This document shows, piece by piece, positions 57,401 through 61,292 of a stretch of 64,000 nucleotides of DNA (position 1 is its first letter; the number at the start of each line of letters is the position of its first letter). A program made the translations under genes and the position numbers. Under the pieces are notes generated by a model that was not told the origin of the DNA, ran no database searches, and worked only from the letters and a program-made list of their open reading frames with translations. The stretch spans positions 3,323,645 through 3,387,644 of the forward strand of contig NZ_QFRX01000001.1 in assembly GCF_003143935.1 (NCBI RefSeq), given 5' to 3'. Source of the DNA: Streptomyces sp. Act143. Its GTDB lineage: Bacteria > Actinomycetota > Actinomycetes > Streptomycetales > Streptomycetaceae.

Positions 57401-57491
57401 GGGCGGCCGACCGGTCGGGCGCTATCTGACCAACCCCGGGTTCGTGGAGCCCGGCACACACCCCACACCCACAGAGGGAACCGAGAAGTGA
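39432..57491 (+). CDS. giant (about 6,019-residue) multidomain putative type VII-secreted polymorphic toxin
   Basis: Start ATG (MPRPQDWSALGMHSDP) with GGAGAG upstream. Domains by approximate residue: 1 to 160 helical ESX-like export region; 165 to 205 hydrophobic segment (LEIILAIVGAIFGGWIGLLAFGLGMVVFIS); 390 to 530 Gly-rich; 655 to 755 DVKAG repeats; 1014 to 1240 and 2251 to 2479 zincin domains, with HEIGHQLGLKD (His1174) and HELGHQLGLRD (His2414), the HExxHxxGxxD pattern of snapalysin, each followed by a LMGDY Met-turn; 1277 to 1733, 1766 to 2226 and 2512 to 2968 three copies of an unrecognised domain; 2999 to 3360 a Rossmann/GT-B-like domain; 3484 to 5096 six beta-rich modules; 5134 to 5204 coiled coil; 5403 to 5669 DUF3626-like; 5850 to 6009 scabin/pierisin-like ADP-ribosyltransferase with Arg5865 (LHWRADD) and Glu5971 (RVEVLFPGG). 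No internal stop is seen in 18 kb. Toxin function is inference from domains and context. Confidence 0.85.
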   Translation: MPRPQDWSALGMHSDPTPGDPQALDSLYQGLRDTEHLGEEITSGLNRVLDQSGNGFIGKTAEAVREKIDGHLKQFIDAIGKSFSIAADATFAYRQALMEAQEKADKAQVAAQGLAKDDPQLADHKAQAHAAQDDYRNAVRLFEQRMRDAGHEIRQPIDGWHLFLKSLGILEIILAIVGAIFGGWIGLLAFGLGMVVFISSLVDYAQGKAGLLDVVLSFVGILFPSTKGLNVGALAKGLFNALKNLPKTLSAGLTSIGGGLAHILTTGISIRGVFTSVTALPGLVLRGLNGLANLAMKGVKITASGLKLLANTFRTDFQVATAGISTTLGKVAVYPISFGGRLVLGAVLPVDFFELGVGFKGAFKMGFGTRLLSPTAHLPQSALGGGLHIGALTGGHGGITGLPTGVSFDGFGHGALQGFNPGGLHGLNTGVDAQFGGLHGIGLGTDIGGVNGGLSSLPSLNGTSHPGSVGNLMANAGGLDSVDHLTAFDHATGFQRTNAGLLEPLPTSLGGTGLAGAHNLSDLSAAGLHALRGDLTPSGTGLNASLSDALSSVRVATGHVEDFHALGIPELRSIVDGDISGIRMTHDGISMQVGAQSGTPTTLHVDYRGTAVTNGEGKQVVVAPEVHEAIGTADIMAAHGATHGLQTPPPTATTGHVTTDVKTGTAPTASGTTDVKAGSPNTSMATVDVKAGTLGSTPLPTDVKASAVEVKAGAGVSASGVEVKTGFGGASSAGGDVKAGSVGGLSTEGAKGGGTAGQSAGGAKTGVRDLDGLSGGAKGTGAPERLVEEPVSPSVTAQGDHLGVSARADLDLLGQREGTGDTAGAAAATHVKTGGASPTGAVRVLDDGSGAVVVGEHIALRPTPTPKPGSHQPGGGPAPLSKFEAVTGGVTGKTGAERLTAWNEYELASAGVADAKRQLDATGGKIGHPSENIDQAAAKLDLHHAESAVDAAKVKMARLGMDAATIEWHLDKLGIPGPRPSRLLEGPAPAPHELSSVKRADAAPEDEFEVPPSVGVDLGAHPSWKAARDGAVARPVWGRDWVDAVSHPGRTEPFSGPIHSNAHAPRYVVRAGFDVRTFRVDGHAVSDLTVRVNLSASGRPATEVDALWERALSGVGDVFNRPGYLLPDGSVLHVTLERADGVTGAHLTVKAGDAGAGAHQYHWPLDASETDLAHEIGHQLGLKDEYRAADAGHRPDKVGSLMGDYLDGLTGGGMRGVYLHTIQGHLSDLAAAEHAFTAHVPPKPFDGVAPQGKGKGSKAKAGKAPQPLTGAELTTKLTDPDRFGAGGDFRYVHDYYELKPVAQYDGTGKGALKPGEDIRFVATVPAAVNDKKDFLLDLAKKYGASLGTGTGWDERVGLVIGLNGRAGTEGKILAKIEEFAAQWEREGTFSVSVTGFTWRQPDPKKITPGSGEQKEVPYGAIREAIVRDDLTRDMIGKFKSVDGTGGQVYLHIGDSDVKELVVDGKPLFERAAGAIDDLKFTHDNVVHHPEAVSGGYKLPAGDTDKSLAGMKAADLDLAVRDGMAKADAKAVYFPEPNTFVRLETSESDGFENAIHFGAIDKGKVGGKNHNAFKFEAQEGQYLLDNLIGQRALSKADVWSAHPTKIVHFDSKLALVTDGDRIADKVTPDVKTFASGLTQSHAHPNTWTKQIEHYLSVHHPHLDDPNGMRDMLTKVAFHGITMDGSPLTKIGANQLLKSLLSPHEIEVLKGNMQLAGLAINTRNALVDAVNKIHGHGVGGVAPKAPSRQAHGAQAAPVPQPVVVHGQLTQSTDVTRFTPEFRSYAQHYELKPVAQYDGAVRGALQPGKETRFIATVAASADEVKNVARGSAGQAGNKLFELAKKYERALGGESGRGERLGLVIGVNGRPGTEGDILRAIREFRQKWDQEGTFSVSVTGFTWHQPDPALRAAGTQKEIPYGAIREAIVRDDLTRDMIAKVAGSDGQVYLHLGDDDVKSMTVEGRPLFESATTAIHEMKVTSDATGGQTLFPEIVSGGYKLQDSAAATKAADLDLAVRDAMSQIDSRAVYFPEPNTFVRVEAEIYGGLEDQIHFGLKQGDKWQFEAQEGKHLLGNVMDARNNPWGTDAARMVRFRSELALVTDGGRIAKDLKSDLKSLMGGLTQSHADKKVWTDQITDYLQTHHAGLLAADPNAARTLADLAFHDIRTDGSELVKLEGSALVKAHQDDMRSFAQASKSLHMQEPAKDLIKMALNTRNVLVTEINKLNKPAVHGVAPSAPGAVAKAVPDGHFGSDLAHVGGDLASHGSWKAARDAAVPKTVRNRDWTDPISHPGRAKPFSGPIRDNAGFTRYVVKAGFDIRTFTVDGHAVSDLTIRVKLADDGVPKADADALWQRAVSGVDNLFNQPGHVLPDGSVLHVTLERADGTLSPHLKVTAGQPGSGANQEHWPLDASETDLAHELGHQLGLRDEYRAADAGHRPDNKAGLMGDYTEGLNGSAVRSWHLQMIQQTLDAYADTGHALTAPLPPHSVDLTPAPGPKAKKQAAAPPPPDPWTSHVDPGRFGSNSDFKQAYEYYELQPVAQYNGAAKGALKPGDDLRFVATVPVKVEEKADLLLNVAKKYGESFGAGQGWNERLGLVIGLNGRAGKQDLILAKIKEFARQWEQEGTFSVSVTGFTWRQPDPKKITVGQGEQKEVPYGAIREAIIRDDLTRDMISKLKPAGESEGQLYLHIGDSDVQEFAVDGRPLFDRAVTAIEGAKFTYKSDGSVHYPEAISGGYKLPAGTTEKSLAGMKAADLDLAVRGAMGTVDSRAIYFPEPNTFVRVDTAAYDTLDDGIHFGAVDKSKVGGKNHNAFSFEAQEGQHLLDNLIKSRQITNPAWIEHPAQMVKFDPELALVTDGGRIADKMSADPQKLMSGLTQSHAHPGTWKKQMEHFLALHHPGVDQKRMLDILHKLAFHEIVSDGSKLTRMDGATLTKQVLSPAEFKLLKGHQDLGRLAVRTRTALVEHLNKLNHHGEHAAVPNAPTSKKAKAPTTDKAEKAAKFEAKKPDERLQKLLFQNGYATGDQFGVAAALHSDPKLHVLLIRNPLDHRDRSEDIRDFYVASGIDADRISVREVKQRENANKLRLNHWREINDSVLSSGGTAPASRQMDDYVVSVSAATTWVGKRFSAGLRDDLRAGWKLDDAHFTPQLQEAVGDWLKGRGVPDVAGRDVVVLWTRFSGKRGEIHVEHDTSHTGVRQILQALHHRTADRPQSPLVIIAGDASAHSGRPSKFPGIATDFRAIGLDVHDLTAFWKNPEGLHTWGGNTRIGQMRLFEYLNRASDGRLKHLGFRSGNLEAMALSGHQVRYLEEPGSAGGERMAKWHEIPGTGRTEGNGMPPGYERLVIEHPPTRSGQITVEVRELKHAKKAEYDGKGKNLPPHIQAELNDLTHAYEHPGWVPGGGDRAYVRNLKPVAAHHTKGFAENDVHRIVDYLTAPHPGGAVDISPHAPSASRPDVSTTSHAASPEPAEAAGGKVQEAPPAPQPVPQAPLRMTVSRQIGGADRVLPSQEATTTVTRDLVAHFDDVLTPAQRDTLRADLQAQLGREVWPSLSAMTRGETRTLTVDVAGFSGDITVRAEVTKAEPDGAFQSLEFEDGSESLVRDGFQRETRSVVTAGVLVKGKAAAQTDLTGHLSSNWSRTESHRMTSSGRLFSRTKTPEPALKLEVEVRLEFDVSAVSGPSGKHLGPGAADGARAGRVEVSAKVPVAVAEADVRPSADTQHYLPPARVEQTLALGGMDTVRDLFLVDADGVRVSGSLHQALLGSGADPHSLEAYGKRAFGDRWPAVRELVLDRIGSLDSLQYRLKGMTAGEALEIDLGPDAGSLLVTAEVTTMKHLRNTEKTEFNTGSDVTRVYTHTRSSEHGVRATMQVQSADLHAGPTTVTGVGHGEFDREGALLVQESVRTGTAVKMKVPGAVFDGVATLSFVHRADPLGAPAHGAPTPAHGAPSTASAPHPAVDTPTGGRAQLGFQVLVDAADARPVAEPGAFSAATRPQGPRRMTAPALQEGDHAWRPAAGVWDGLPSHAVVLDVLSGEERALGAAQSPRLTDLVDGAGREHFGADWADVRPAAHDMATREQLAATLPQLTRGTTARSTPLPTPLRSNAQLSLSGRLESLEYVRTLDAAEINLLSDVADETGGRLGSAFGHGQLAQGGVQPELGSDFTLAVHAPGGGIAHRSRTADGVSSGHSSVAAAKYPKPMTVYIATVGVEAHIGRVGESATHGGRTDVRFVVALPKSHTQRYEVTKEAAGTQVFHRPNTVTSTRPAPAGTELSVRPPLRVADSGRIGNGDAVLELPGDQVVKELRRQLADTFGERWDQVEGEVAQYFDSIALQPRTAGLTAGDTWGGSFRAGPVTADIRITAADARMTEYLRVEKDFEFEQGTESAAAASVQKDSHARRTLWERAGFKAPHVTFTLGHVRHKESVAGHGTDVRGGVVAKNKTVEPAAVFKGEVTYTVEAKVSHALPGRGGERTFTVTNDGEFAFPVRDLPTDPTTGAALRPEQYRRVPDRIADSLRLGAEDVVLDARPVRGDAAGTRLVEDVLRQLDPNGPKLFGSAADWKTARAKLAERLPASEFQRRLKSMMAGQPWVVRVNGRELAIRASVKEMTHTADTKATEFNSATVGGTGGGRTENGLNGPQITSDGTNVTVVGTSDPIGGSPAEVFGGGTLAHTTQSEHLADSSSGIRSAAGTKTKVPGSVYDGVARLHFEVRERWRPFGRGVDTHVPKQAIDQQISFKGLREDVADRQREVDEASAAGRPQREIDALETRLDQAKASFDKALTDQSTRIRDAIDARRTGRGTLGFAPMTKRTFGVRVRGVGEAEIGFQALLPSADTVKVAAPDRARFTAPELGVGRPQPPKRPGVAPAQVEVPRPPESLLTHGMSDGQLVRDLPDVQSLRGLLDNEGSKVFGSAWSDVTRTGQRRGELVMGGFTKDRLMAALPELTRGGELRSESFRVHGREAWVSVRADLLGLTHARPEPRAEVALAAEKTYVFGRRDLHSRQFFLLGQAGAVAGTLESKLGAAVTFGGGFRRRTRGDRFTGGRTFTNAKIPTPLQHYDGHVEFTFTFHHGGTRTEASGVVPVGVSVPSAQITERVVVDQGHVFTRPTEQAAARPLDKGKQPAAARPLGTGRQPAESTVDEHEAIDAGAALSDARRLRAEAERVLSELKERQDTGVGGVADGDGTRRALAQAQLERAEAAENLAEAHWSEVTGGRPLPVPVSREGAVPGLGGGAPHWSRSPRGGVPSGSPAPEGSVVSVEHIPSASHVVFDTDDGEGYALVPGGPDLTVAHWVSDPASAHGRPADPATGQEAYAGDIAVQRQLLDQALTAAEGTSQLKKVLERQATSFEEDVRLFRVLEERTSLRELAPAQLVTVVLAERRALRTLSADWDRLADNLLSARGSWRWARSYPLDEENLGPVVQRVHRHLLADLSLTVNIDLGARVGDGTLLDAMTGDERLLRNVWEVVPGYSRYFERRGAAEEAMGYPASVKRTTHAAGIYPPRPGLDAWDESFAPTPADRADLPNYAALTSQHRPRGLGLYGNAVFHLKRELLERATFTPGDSFSPGRQGARSITGSGNLLPLLNHGPDRVVRLAFAEATGFRYDEEFRLLRDAGELERHLVGFFEVQLHGGVRWEDVERVVLVREGGTPAHQQQARLEQFAQEAGHGFTVEILEPGAVRPTALAPDTLTGDGTLVSAHTGAAASGNVFTSHTSVTEPTPSRDRVATETHATVEEAAVPVREPEAAITAHPDPAEAFEAVRQQFPDALVHTGHWTMWGHDGDTPHTSAYAIENDALGLRGVFVPPTADGGVGAWHWQLPGHRGPVAVTPLKLPTSATAHSAAPTPAPITADPADPLMSELAAAPWRAGLHWRADDEELYVFGPAGAEHPAAVFADGLRPPGDHLVHVAAHVGTGDTPDSAWLTATRTIDWLRAQATADPSRGEALLAHYGWRYDVAAPGGVDVAATLDLAAPHPERVEVLFPGGVDSRHIRGAQQLEGGRPVGRYLTNPGFVEPGTHPTPTEGTEK
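41398..41700 (+). repeat. tandem low-complexity DVKAG repeats inside the giant gene
   Basis: About eight spaced copies of (D/E)VK(A/T)G(T/S) occur in 100 residues (TDVKTG, TDVKAG, VDVKAG, TDVKAS, VEVKAG, VEVKTG, GDVKAG), separated by Ala/Ser/Thr-rich spacers. It probably forms an extended linker between the N-terminal and zincin regions. Confidence 0.75.
42475..43150 (+). repeat. zincin domain, copy 1 (second copy at 46185-46870)
   Basis: Begins SWKAARDGAVARP and contains FSGPIHSNAHAPRYVVRAGFD, DGSVLHVTLERADG, the HEIGHQLGLKDEYRAADAGHRPD metal site and LMGDYLDG. The copy at 46185-46870 has the same blocks with roughly 70 percent visible identity. Confidence 0.85.
43260..48335 (+). repeat. 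three copies of an unrecognised domain of about 455 residues
   Basis: Copies at about 43260-44630, 44727-46110 and 46965-48335; zincin copy 2 lies between the second and third. Shared blocks in order: YYELKPVAQYDG, RFVATV, LGLVIGLNGR, EGTFSVSVTGFTW, VPYGAIREAI(V/I)RDDLTRDMI, FPEPNTFVR, FEAQEGQ, LALVTDGGRIA and GLTQSHA. The invariance of polar blocks (RDDLTRDMI, FPEPNTFVR, SHA) suggests an active or binding site. Confidence 0.85.
46185..46870 (+). repeat. zincin domain, copy 2
   Basis: Same order of blocks as copy 1: SWKAARDAAVPK, FSGPIRDNAGFTRYVVKAGFD, DGSVLHVTLERADG, HELGHQLGLRDEYRAADAGHRPD, LMGDYTEG. All metal-site residues are kept in both copies, so neither looks decayed. Confidence 0.85.
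49885..54720 (+). repeat. six divergent beta-rich modules in the giant gene
   Basis: Modules start at about 49885, 50570, 51430, 52200, 52890 and 54020. Each has a helical part with an FG-x-x-W block (AFGDRWPAVRELVLD, HFGADWADVRP, TFGERWDQVEGEV, LFGSAADWKTARAKL, VFGSAWSDVTRTG), a (M/L)T(A/R)G turn, then alternating strands with a E(F/K)NxG-like end (TEFNTGSDVT, FEQGTESAAA, TEFNSATVGG). Other giant Streptomyces proteins carry similar arrays. Confidence 0.65.
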
Positions 57492-60172
57492 GTCCCGCCA
57501 TCCATCACGTACGGCCGAACGCGCGCCGCGGCGCGTTCCGTACGGTCGCCGACGCGATACGTGCCGCGGACAACGAGGACGAGATCCGGATCGCCGCGGG
57601 CGAGTATCCCGAACGTCTGCTGATCGACCGCGCGGTGACGCTCGTCGCGGAGGACGGGCCCGGCACGGTACGGCTCACCCCGGTCGCCCCGGGGCTGCCC
57701 GCGCTGGAGGTGTCGGCCTCCGCGACGCTCAGCGGCCTCACCGTGCTGGGCGCGGACCCGTCCCGGCCGCTGGTGCTGGTGACGGCGGGTACCGCCGAGC
57801 TGCGGGAGTGCGACGTCGCCGGCGGCCGGGTGGAGGCCGTACGCACGGCCTCACTGCGGATCATCCGCAGCGTGATCCGGGAGGCGGAACTGGCCGGCGT
57901 GCACGCCGACACCAGCGGCGAACTGTGGTTGACCGGCACCCTCGTCACGAACGTCGAGGGCACCGGTGCCGTCGTGTCCGGCACCGCGACCGCCCACCTC
58001 ACGGACTCGACCGTGCGCTCGGTCAGCGGCTCCGGCATTCGGGTGAGGGGCGAGGCCACGGCGGTCATCCGCCGTTGTGTCGTCGAAAGCACCGGACGCA
58101 ACGGACTGCTCGTCGAGGAGCAGGCGTCCGTGGTGCTGGACGAGTGCCGGCTGAAGGATGCCGCCGCCGAAGCCGTACGCGTCCTGGGGTCCGCCCCTCG
58201 CGCGGAGGACGACGGGGGCGGCGGAGTGCGGATCACCGGCGGAGAGGTCACCGGGGCCGGTGCCGCCGGGATTCTCGCCGCCGGGACCGGGGACGTGCTG
58301 GTGTCGGCGTGTTCCGTCCGGGACAGCGGTGCGGCCGGGGTGTCGGCCGACGGCAGCGCACGGCTGGAACTGGTCGACTGCCGTATCAACGGCTCAGGCG
58401 CCTGCGGGGTGATCGTGCGCGGTTCCGCCCGCGCGGTCGTCACCGACACCACCGTGCGCGGCGCGGAGGGCAACGGCATCCTGGTCGGCGAGCGGGCCGA
58501 GGCCCGCATCACCGGCGGTACGGTGCGCGAGACCGCCTTCAGCGCCGTGCACGTCGGCGGTGAGGCCACGGCCGAACTCGTCGCCCTGCGCGTGGCCGAC
58601 ACCCCGGAGCACGGAATCGGCGCCGCCGAACGCGGCCGGCTGACGCTGGAGGACTGCCAGGCCGCCGACTGCGGACTGTCCGGGCTGCATCTCGACGGAT
58701 ACGCGGTGGCCACCGTCGACGGCATGACCGTACGACGCGGCCGTAACGGCGTGACCGCCCAGTCGCGTGGTGAGGTCCGCGTCCGGGACGTGCGGATCAC
58801 CGATGTCGATCGCGCCGGACTGACCTGCGGCCCCGACAGCGCCCCCGAGTTCACCGACTGCCGGGTCAGCGGCGCGGGCACGGCCGGTGTCGTCGTCGCC
58901 GAGAAGGCGGCACCCACACTCCGCGACTGTGCGGTGTCCAACACCGTGGGCTCTGGACTGGTGGTCGCCCGGGACGGCGATCCCACGGTGCTGCGCCTGA
59001 CCGTCAAGGACACCGGCAAGAACGGCCTGTTCGTCGGTGAGGGCGCGAAGGGCCGGTACGAGGAGTGCGTGCTGTCGGCCACCGCGTACCCGGCCGTCCA
59101 TGTCGCCGCCGAGGCGCGGCCGGTGCTGCGCGACCTGCTGGTGACGGACACCGCCGAGGACCTCAGCGTGGACGAGGGTGCCGAGCCCGAGGTGACGGGC
59201 TGTGCCGCACGGGACGTGAAGAAGGCGGTGTGGCCGGCCCCCGGCACCTCCGCCCCGGGATCCGGCCAAGCCGTCGGTACGGCAAGGCTCGCGGTGGCGG
59301 GCCCGCAGGGGACAGCGGGCGGTACGGCCGAAGCGGGCGACGCCGAGAAGGACGTACCGGAGGAGAACCTCGAGGACCTGCTCGCTGAACTGGGCGTGCT
59401 CGTCGGCCTGGAGCGAGTCAAGAACGACGTCTCATCGCTGGTGAAGCTCATGCAGATGGTCCGGCGCCGGGAGGAGGCGGGGCTCGCGGCGCCCCCGCTC
59501 AGTCGGCACTTGGTCTTCGCCGGCAACCCGGGCACCGGCAAGACGACGGTGGCCCGGCTCTACGGCCGCATCCTCGCCGCGGTCGGCCTGCTCGCTCGCG
59601 GCCATCTCGTCGAGGCCGACCGGTCCTCCCTGGTCGGCGAATACGTCGGCCACACCGGCCCGAAGACCCAGCGGGTGTTCGAAGAGGCCATGGGGGGCGT
59701 CCTGTTCATCGACGAGGCGTACTCCCTGACCCCGGCCGCCGGTTCCAACGACTTCGGCCACGAGGCCATCGCCACCCTGGTGAAGCTCATGGAGGACCAC
59801 CGGGACTCGGTCGTGGTCATCGTGGCCGGATACCCGGACGAGATGGAGCACTTCATCGACTCCAACCCCGGCCTCGCCTCCCGTTTCAGCCGCACCCTGC
59901 TCTTCGAGGACTACGACACACCCGAGCTGGTGAACATCGTCGAGCACCATGCCGAACGCCACCAGTACCGGCTGACGGACTCCGCCCGTGAGGCGCTCGT
60001 CGCGTACTTCGAGGCGACACCGCGCGGCGAACGGTTCGGCAACGGCCGTACCGCCCGCCAGACCTTCCAGGCCATGACCGAGCGCCAGGCGTACCGGGTG
60101 GCGGAGATGGCGGCTCCCGACGAGACCGACCTGATCACGCTGCGACCGCAGGACCTGCCCGAGTGGCCCTGA
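57488..60172 (+). CDS. right-handed beta-helix / AAA+ (CbbX/EccA-like) ATPase fusion
   Basis: 894 residues from a GTG overlapping the giant gene's stop (GTGA). Residues of about 10 to 590 are a parallel beta-helix with some 20 coils of about 23 residues, many with GxGIxV and xxVxDCxxxxxG patterns (SVSGSGIRVRG, STGRNGLLVEEQASVVLDECRL, GAGAAGILAAGTGDVLVSACSV). After a Gly/Ala linker comes an AAA+ domain (about 630 to 894): Walker A GNPGTGKTT (Lys685), Walker B GGVLFIDEAYSL (Asp742, Glu743), sensor 1 VVIVAGYPDEM, Arg finger region GLASRFSRTL, the hallmarks of CbbX and of the C-terminal domain of EccA. EccA ATPases are cytosolic ESX components, so this is probably the island's chaperone, with the beta-helix binding the giant substrate. 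Confidence 0.9.
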   Translation: MSPAIHHVRPNARRGAFRTVADAIRAADNEDEIRIAAGEYPERLLIDRAVTLVAEDGPGTVRLTPVAPGLPALEVSASATLSGLTVLGADPSRPLVLVTAGTAELRECDVAGGRVEAVRTASLRIIRSVIREAELAGVHADTSGELWLTGTLVTNVEGTGAVVSGTATAHLTDSTVRSVSGSGIRVRGEATAVIRRCVVESTGRNGLLVEEQASVVLDECRLKDAAAEAVRVLGSAPRAEDDGGGGVRITGGEVTGAGAAGILAAGTGDVLVSACSVRDSGAAGVSADGSARLELVDCRINGSGACGVIVRGSARAVVTDTTVRGAEGNGILVGERAEARITGGTVRETAFSAVHVGGEATAELVALRVADTPEHGIGAAERGRLTLEDCQAADCGLSGLHLDGYAVATVDGMTVRRGRNGVTAQSRGEVRVRDVRITDVDRAGLTCGPDSAPEFTDCRVSGAGTAGVVVAEKAAPTLRDCAVSNTVGSGLVVARDGDPTVLRLTVKDTGKNGLFVGEGAKGRYEECVLSATAYPAVHVAAEARPVLRDLLVTDTAEDLSVDEGAEPEVTGCAARDVKKAVWPAPGTSAPGSGQAVGTARLAVAGPQGTAGGTAEAGDAEKDVPEENLEDLLAELGVLVGLERVKNDVSSLVKLMQMVRRREEAGLAAPPLSRHLVFAGNPGTGKTTVARLYGRILAAVGLLARGHLVEADRSSLVGEYVGHTGPKTQRVFEEAMGGVLFIDEAYSLTPAAGSNDFGHEAIATLVKLMEDHRDSVVVIVAGYPDEMEHFIDSNPGLASRFSRTLLFEDYDTPELVNIVEHHAERHQYRLTDSAREALVAYFEATPRGERFGNGRTARQTFQAMTERQAYRVAEMAAPDETDLITLRPQDLPEWP

Positions 60173-60211
60173 CCCCGACCGCCCACGACCCCTGCATCCG
60201 GAGAGAGTTAC

Positions 60212-61243
60212 ATGACGACATCCTCCTCATCCGACGGGCCCCAGCCGCCGGGCCCGCAGTCGCCCTCGCCCGACGAGGAGCCCCTGCCGCCGACCGGTGA
60301 GACCCGGTCCATCAAGGAGACGCCGCTGGTGCGCCTCTCCTCCGGGACCTCGGTGCCCGGTGGTCGGTCCTTCGCGGCCGACTTCGCCCGCCGCCACTAC
60401 TTCTCCGGCGCCCGGCTGCTCAAGCCCGGCCGCCGGGTGGCGATCGCGCTGGCCGGGGTGACCGGTCTGGCGGTCGTGGGCACCGGCGTGGTCGCCGGGA
60501 TCGCGCGGCTCGGCGGCGACGACACCGCACAGGCCGCGGCCACCGTCCAGGCCACCGACAAGACGTCCAGCCCGTCGAAGGACCACCCTTCCGCGGACTC
60601 CACCCACCCCTCCAAGCAACCGTCGAGCAAACCCAAGGGGCACTCCTCGGCCAAGAAGGACGGCTCGTCGGCGCAGGACGCCGGTTCCGGGCTGCCGGTG
60701 GAAGCCGCCCCGCCGGGCGCAGGGAGCGGCGGCGGTGCCGGTGGTGGCGGCACCGCACAGGGCAGCGACACCGGAAGCGGTACGACGGGTTCCGGCACCC
60801 AGTCGACGCCGAAGCCGCCGAAGACGACCACCACGTCCGGCGGATTCACCGGCAAGCTCCTGTTCAATTTCTCCTCCAGCCGCTGCCTGGCCACCCAGGG
60901 CGGGTCACGGGCGGCCGGCACCCAGACGGTGCTCGCCGACTGTGACAGCAAGGACCCGTCGCAGGGCTGGACGTTCCCCTCCGACGGCACCATCCGCGAC
61001 TTCGGCGGCACGATGTGCCTGGACGTCTCCGGCCTCGGCGACGGCGCCCTGGTACGGCTCGCGAACTGCTCCTCCTCGCGCGCCACGTACCAGAGGCTCG
61101 TCCTCAAGGGCTCCTACGACATCGTCGTCAACGCCAACCCGGATCTGTGCGTGGACGCCAAGGACAAGAACACCGCGGCCGGAACCGTCCTTCAGCTGTG
61201 GAGCTGCGCCGGCACCGCCAACCAGAAGTGGCGTACGGCCTGA
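60212..61243 (+). CDS. membrane-anchored ricin-type beta-trefoil lectin-like protein
   Basis: 343 residues, ATG with GAGAGAG upstream. A disordered cytoplasmic N-terminus (about 1 to 75, Pro/Ser-rich), one membrane span VAIALAGVTGLAVVGTGVVAGIA (about 76 to 98), a long Ser/Lys/Gly linker (about 100 to 215), then a C-terminal RICIN-like domain: KLLFNFSSSRCLATQGGS, GWTFPSDGTIRDFGGTMCLDVSG, DLCVDAKDKNTAAGTVLQLWSCAGTANQKW with the QxW motif. Topology places the lectin outside. It follows the AAA+ gene by 39 bases on the same strand and may dock the exporter or its cargo to surface glycans. Confidence 0.85.
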   Translation: MTTSSSSDGPQPPGPQSPSPDEEPLPPTGETRSIKETPLVRLSSGTSVPGGRSFAADFARRHYFSGARLLKPGRRVAIALAGVTGLAVVGTGVVAGIARLGGDDTAQAAATVQATDKTSSPSKDHPSADSTHPSKQPSSKPKGHSSAKKDGSSAQDAGSGLPVEAAPPGAGSGGGAGGGGTAQGSDTGSGTTGSGTQSTPKPPKTTTTSGGFTGKLLFNFSSSRCLATQGGSRAAGTQTVLADCDSKDPSQGWTFPSDGTIRDFGGTMCLDVSGLGDGALVRLANCSSSRATYQRLVLKGSYDIVVNANPDLCVDAKDKNTAAGTVLQLWSCAGTANQKWRTA

Positions 61244-61255
61244 CGCGTCGTACGG

Positions 61256-61292
61256 CCATGGCGTCCTGGGTCGAGGACCTAGGACGCCATGG
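61256..61292. terminator. bidirectional terminator overlapping a stop codon
   Basis: CCATGGCGTCCTGGGTC pairs with GACCTAGGACGCCATGG (17 bp, one mismatch) around GAG. The right arm contains the stop of the convergent minus-strand gene. Confidence 0.85.
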
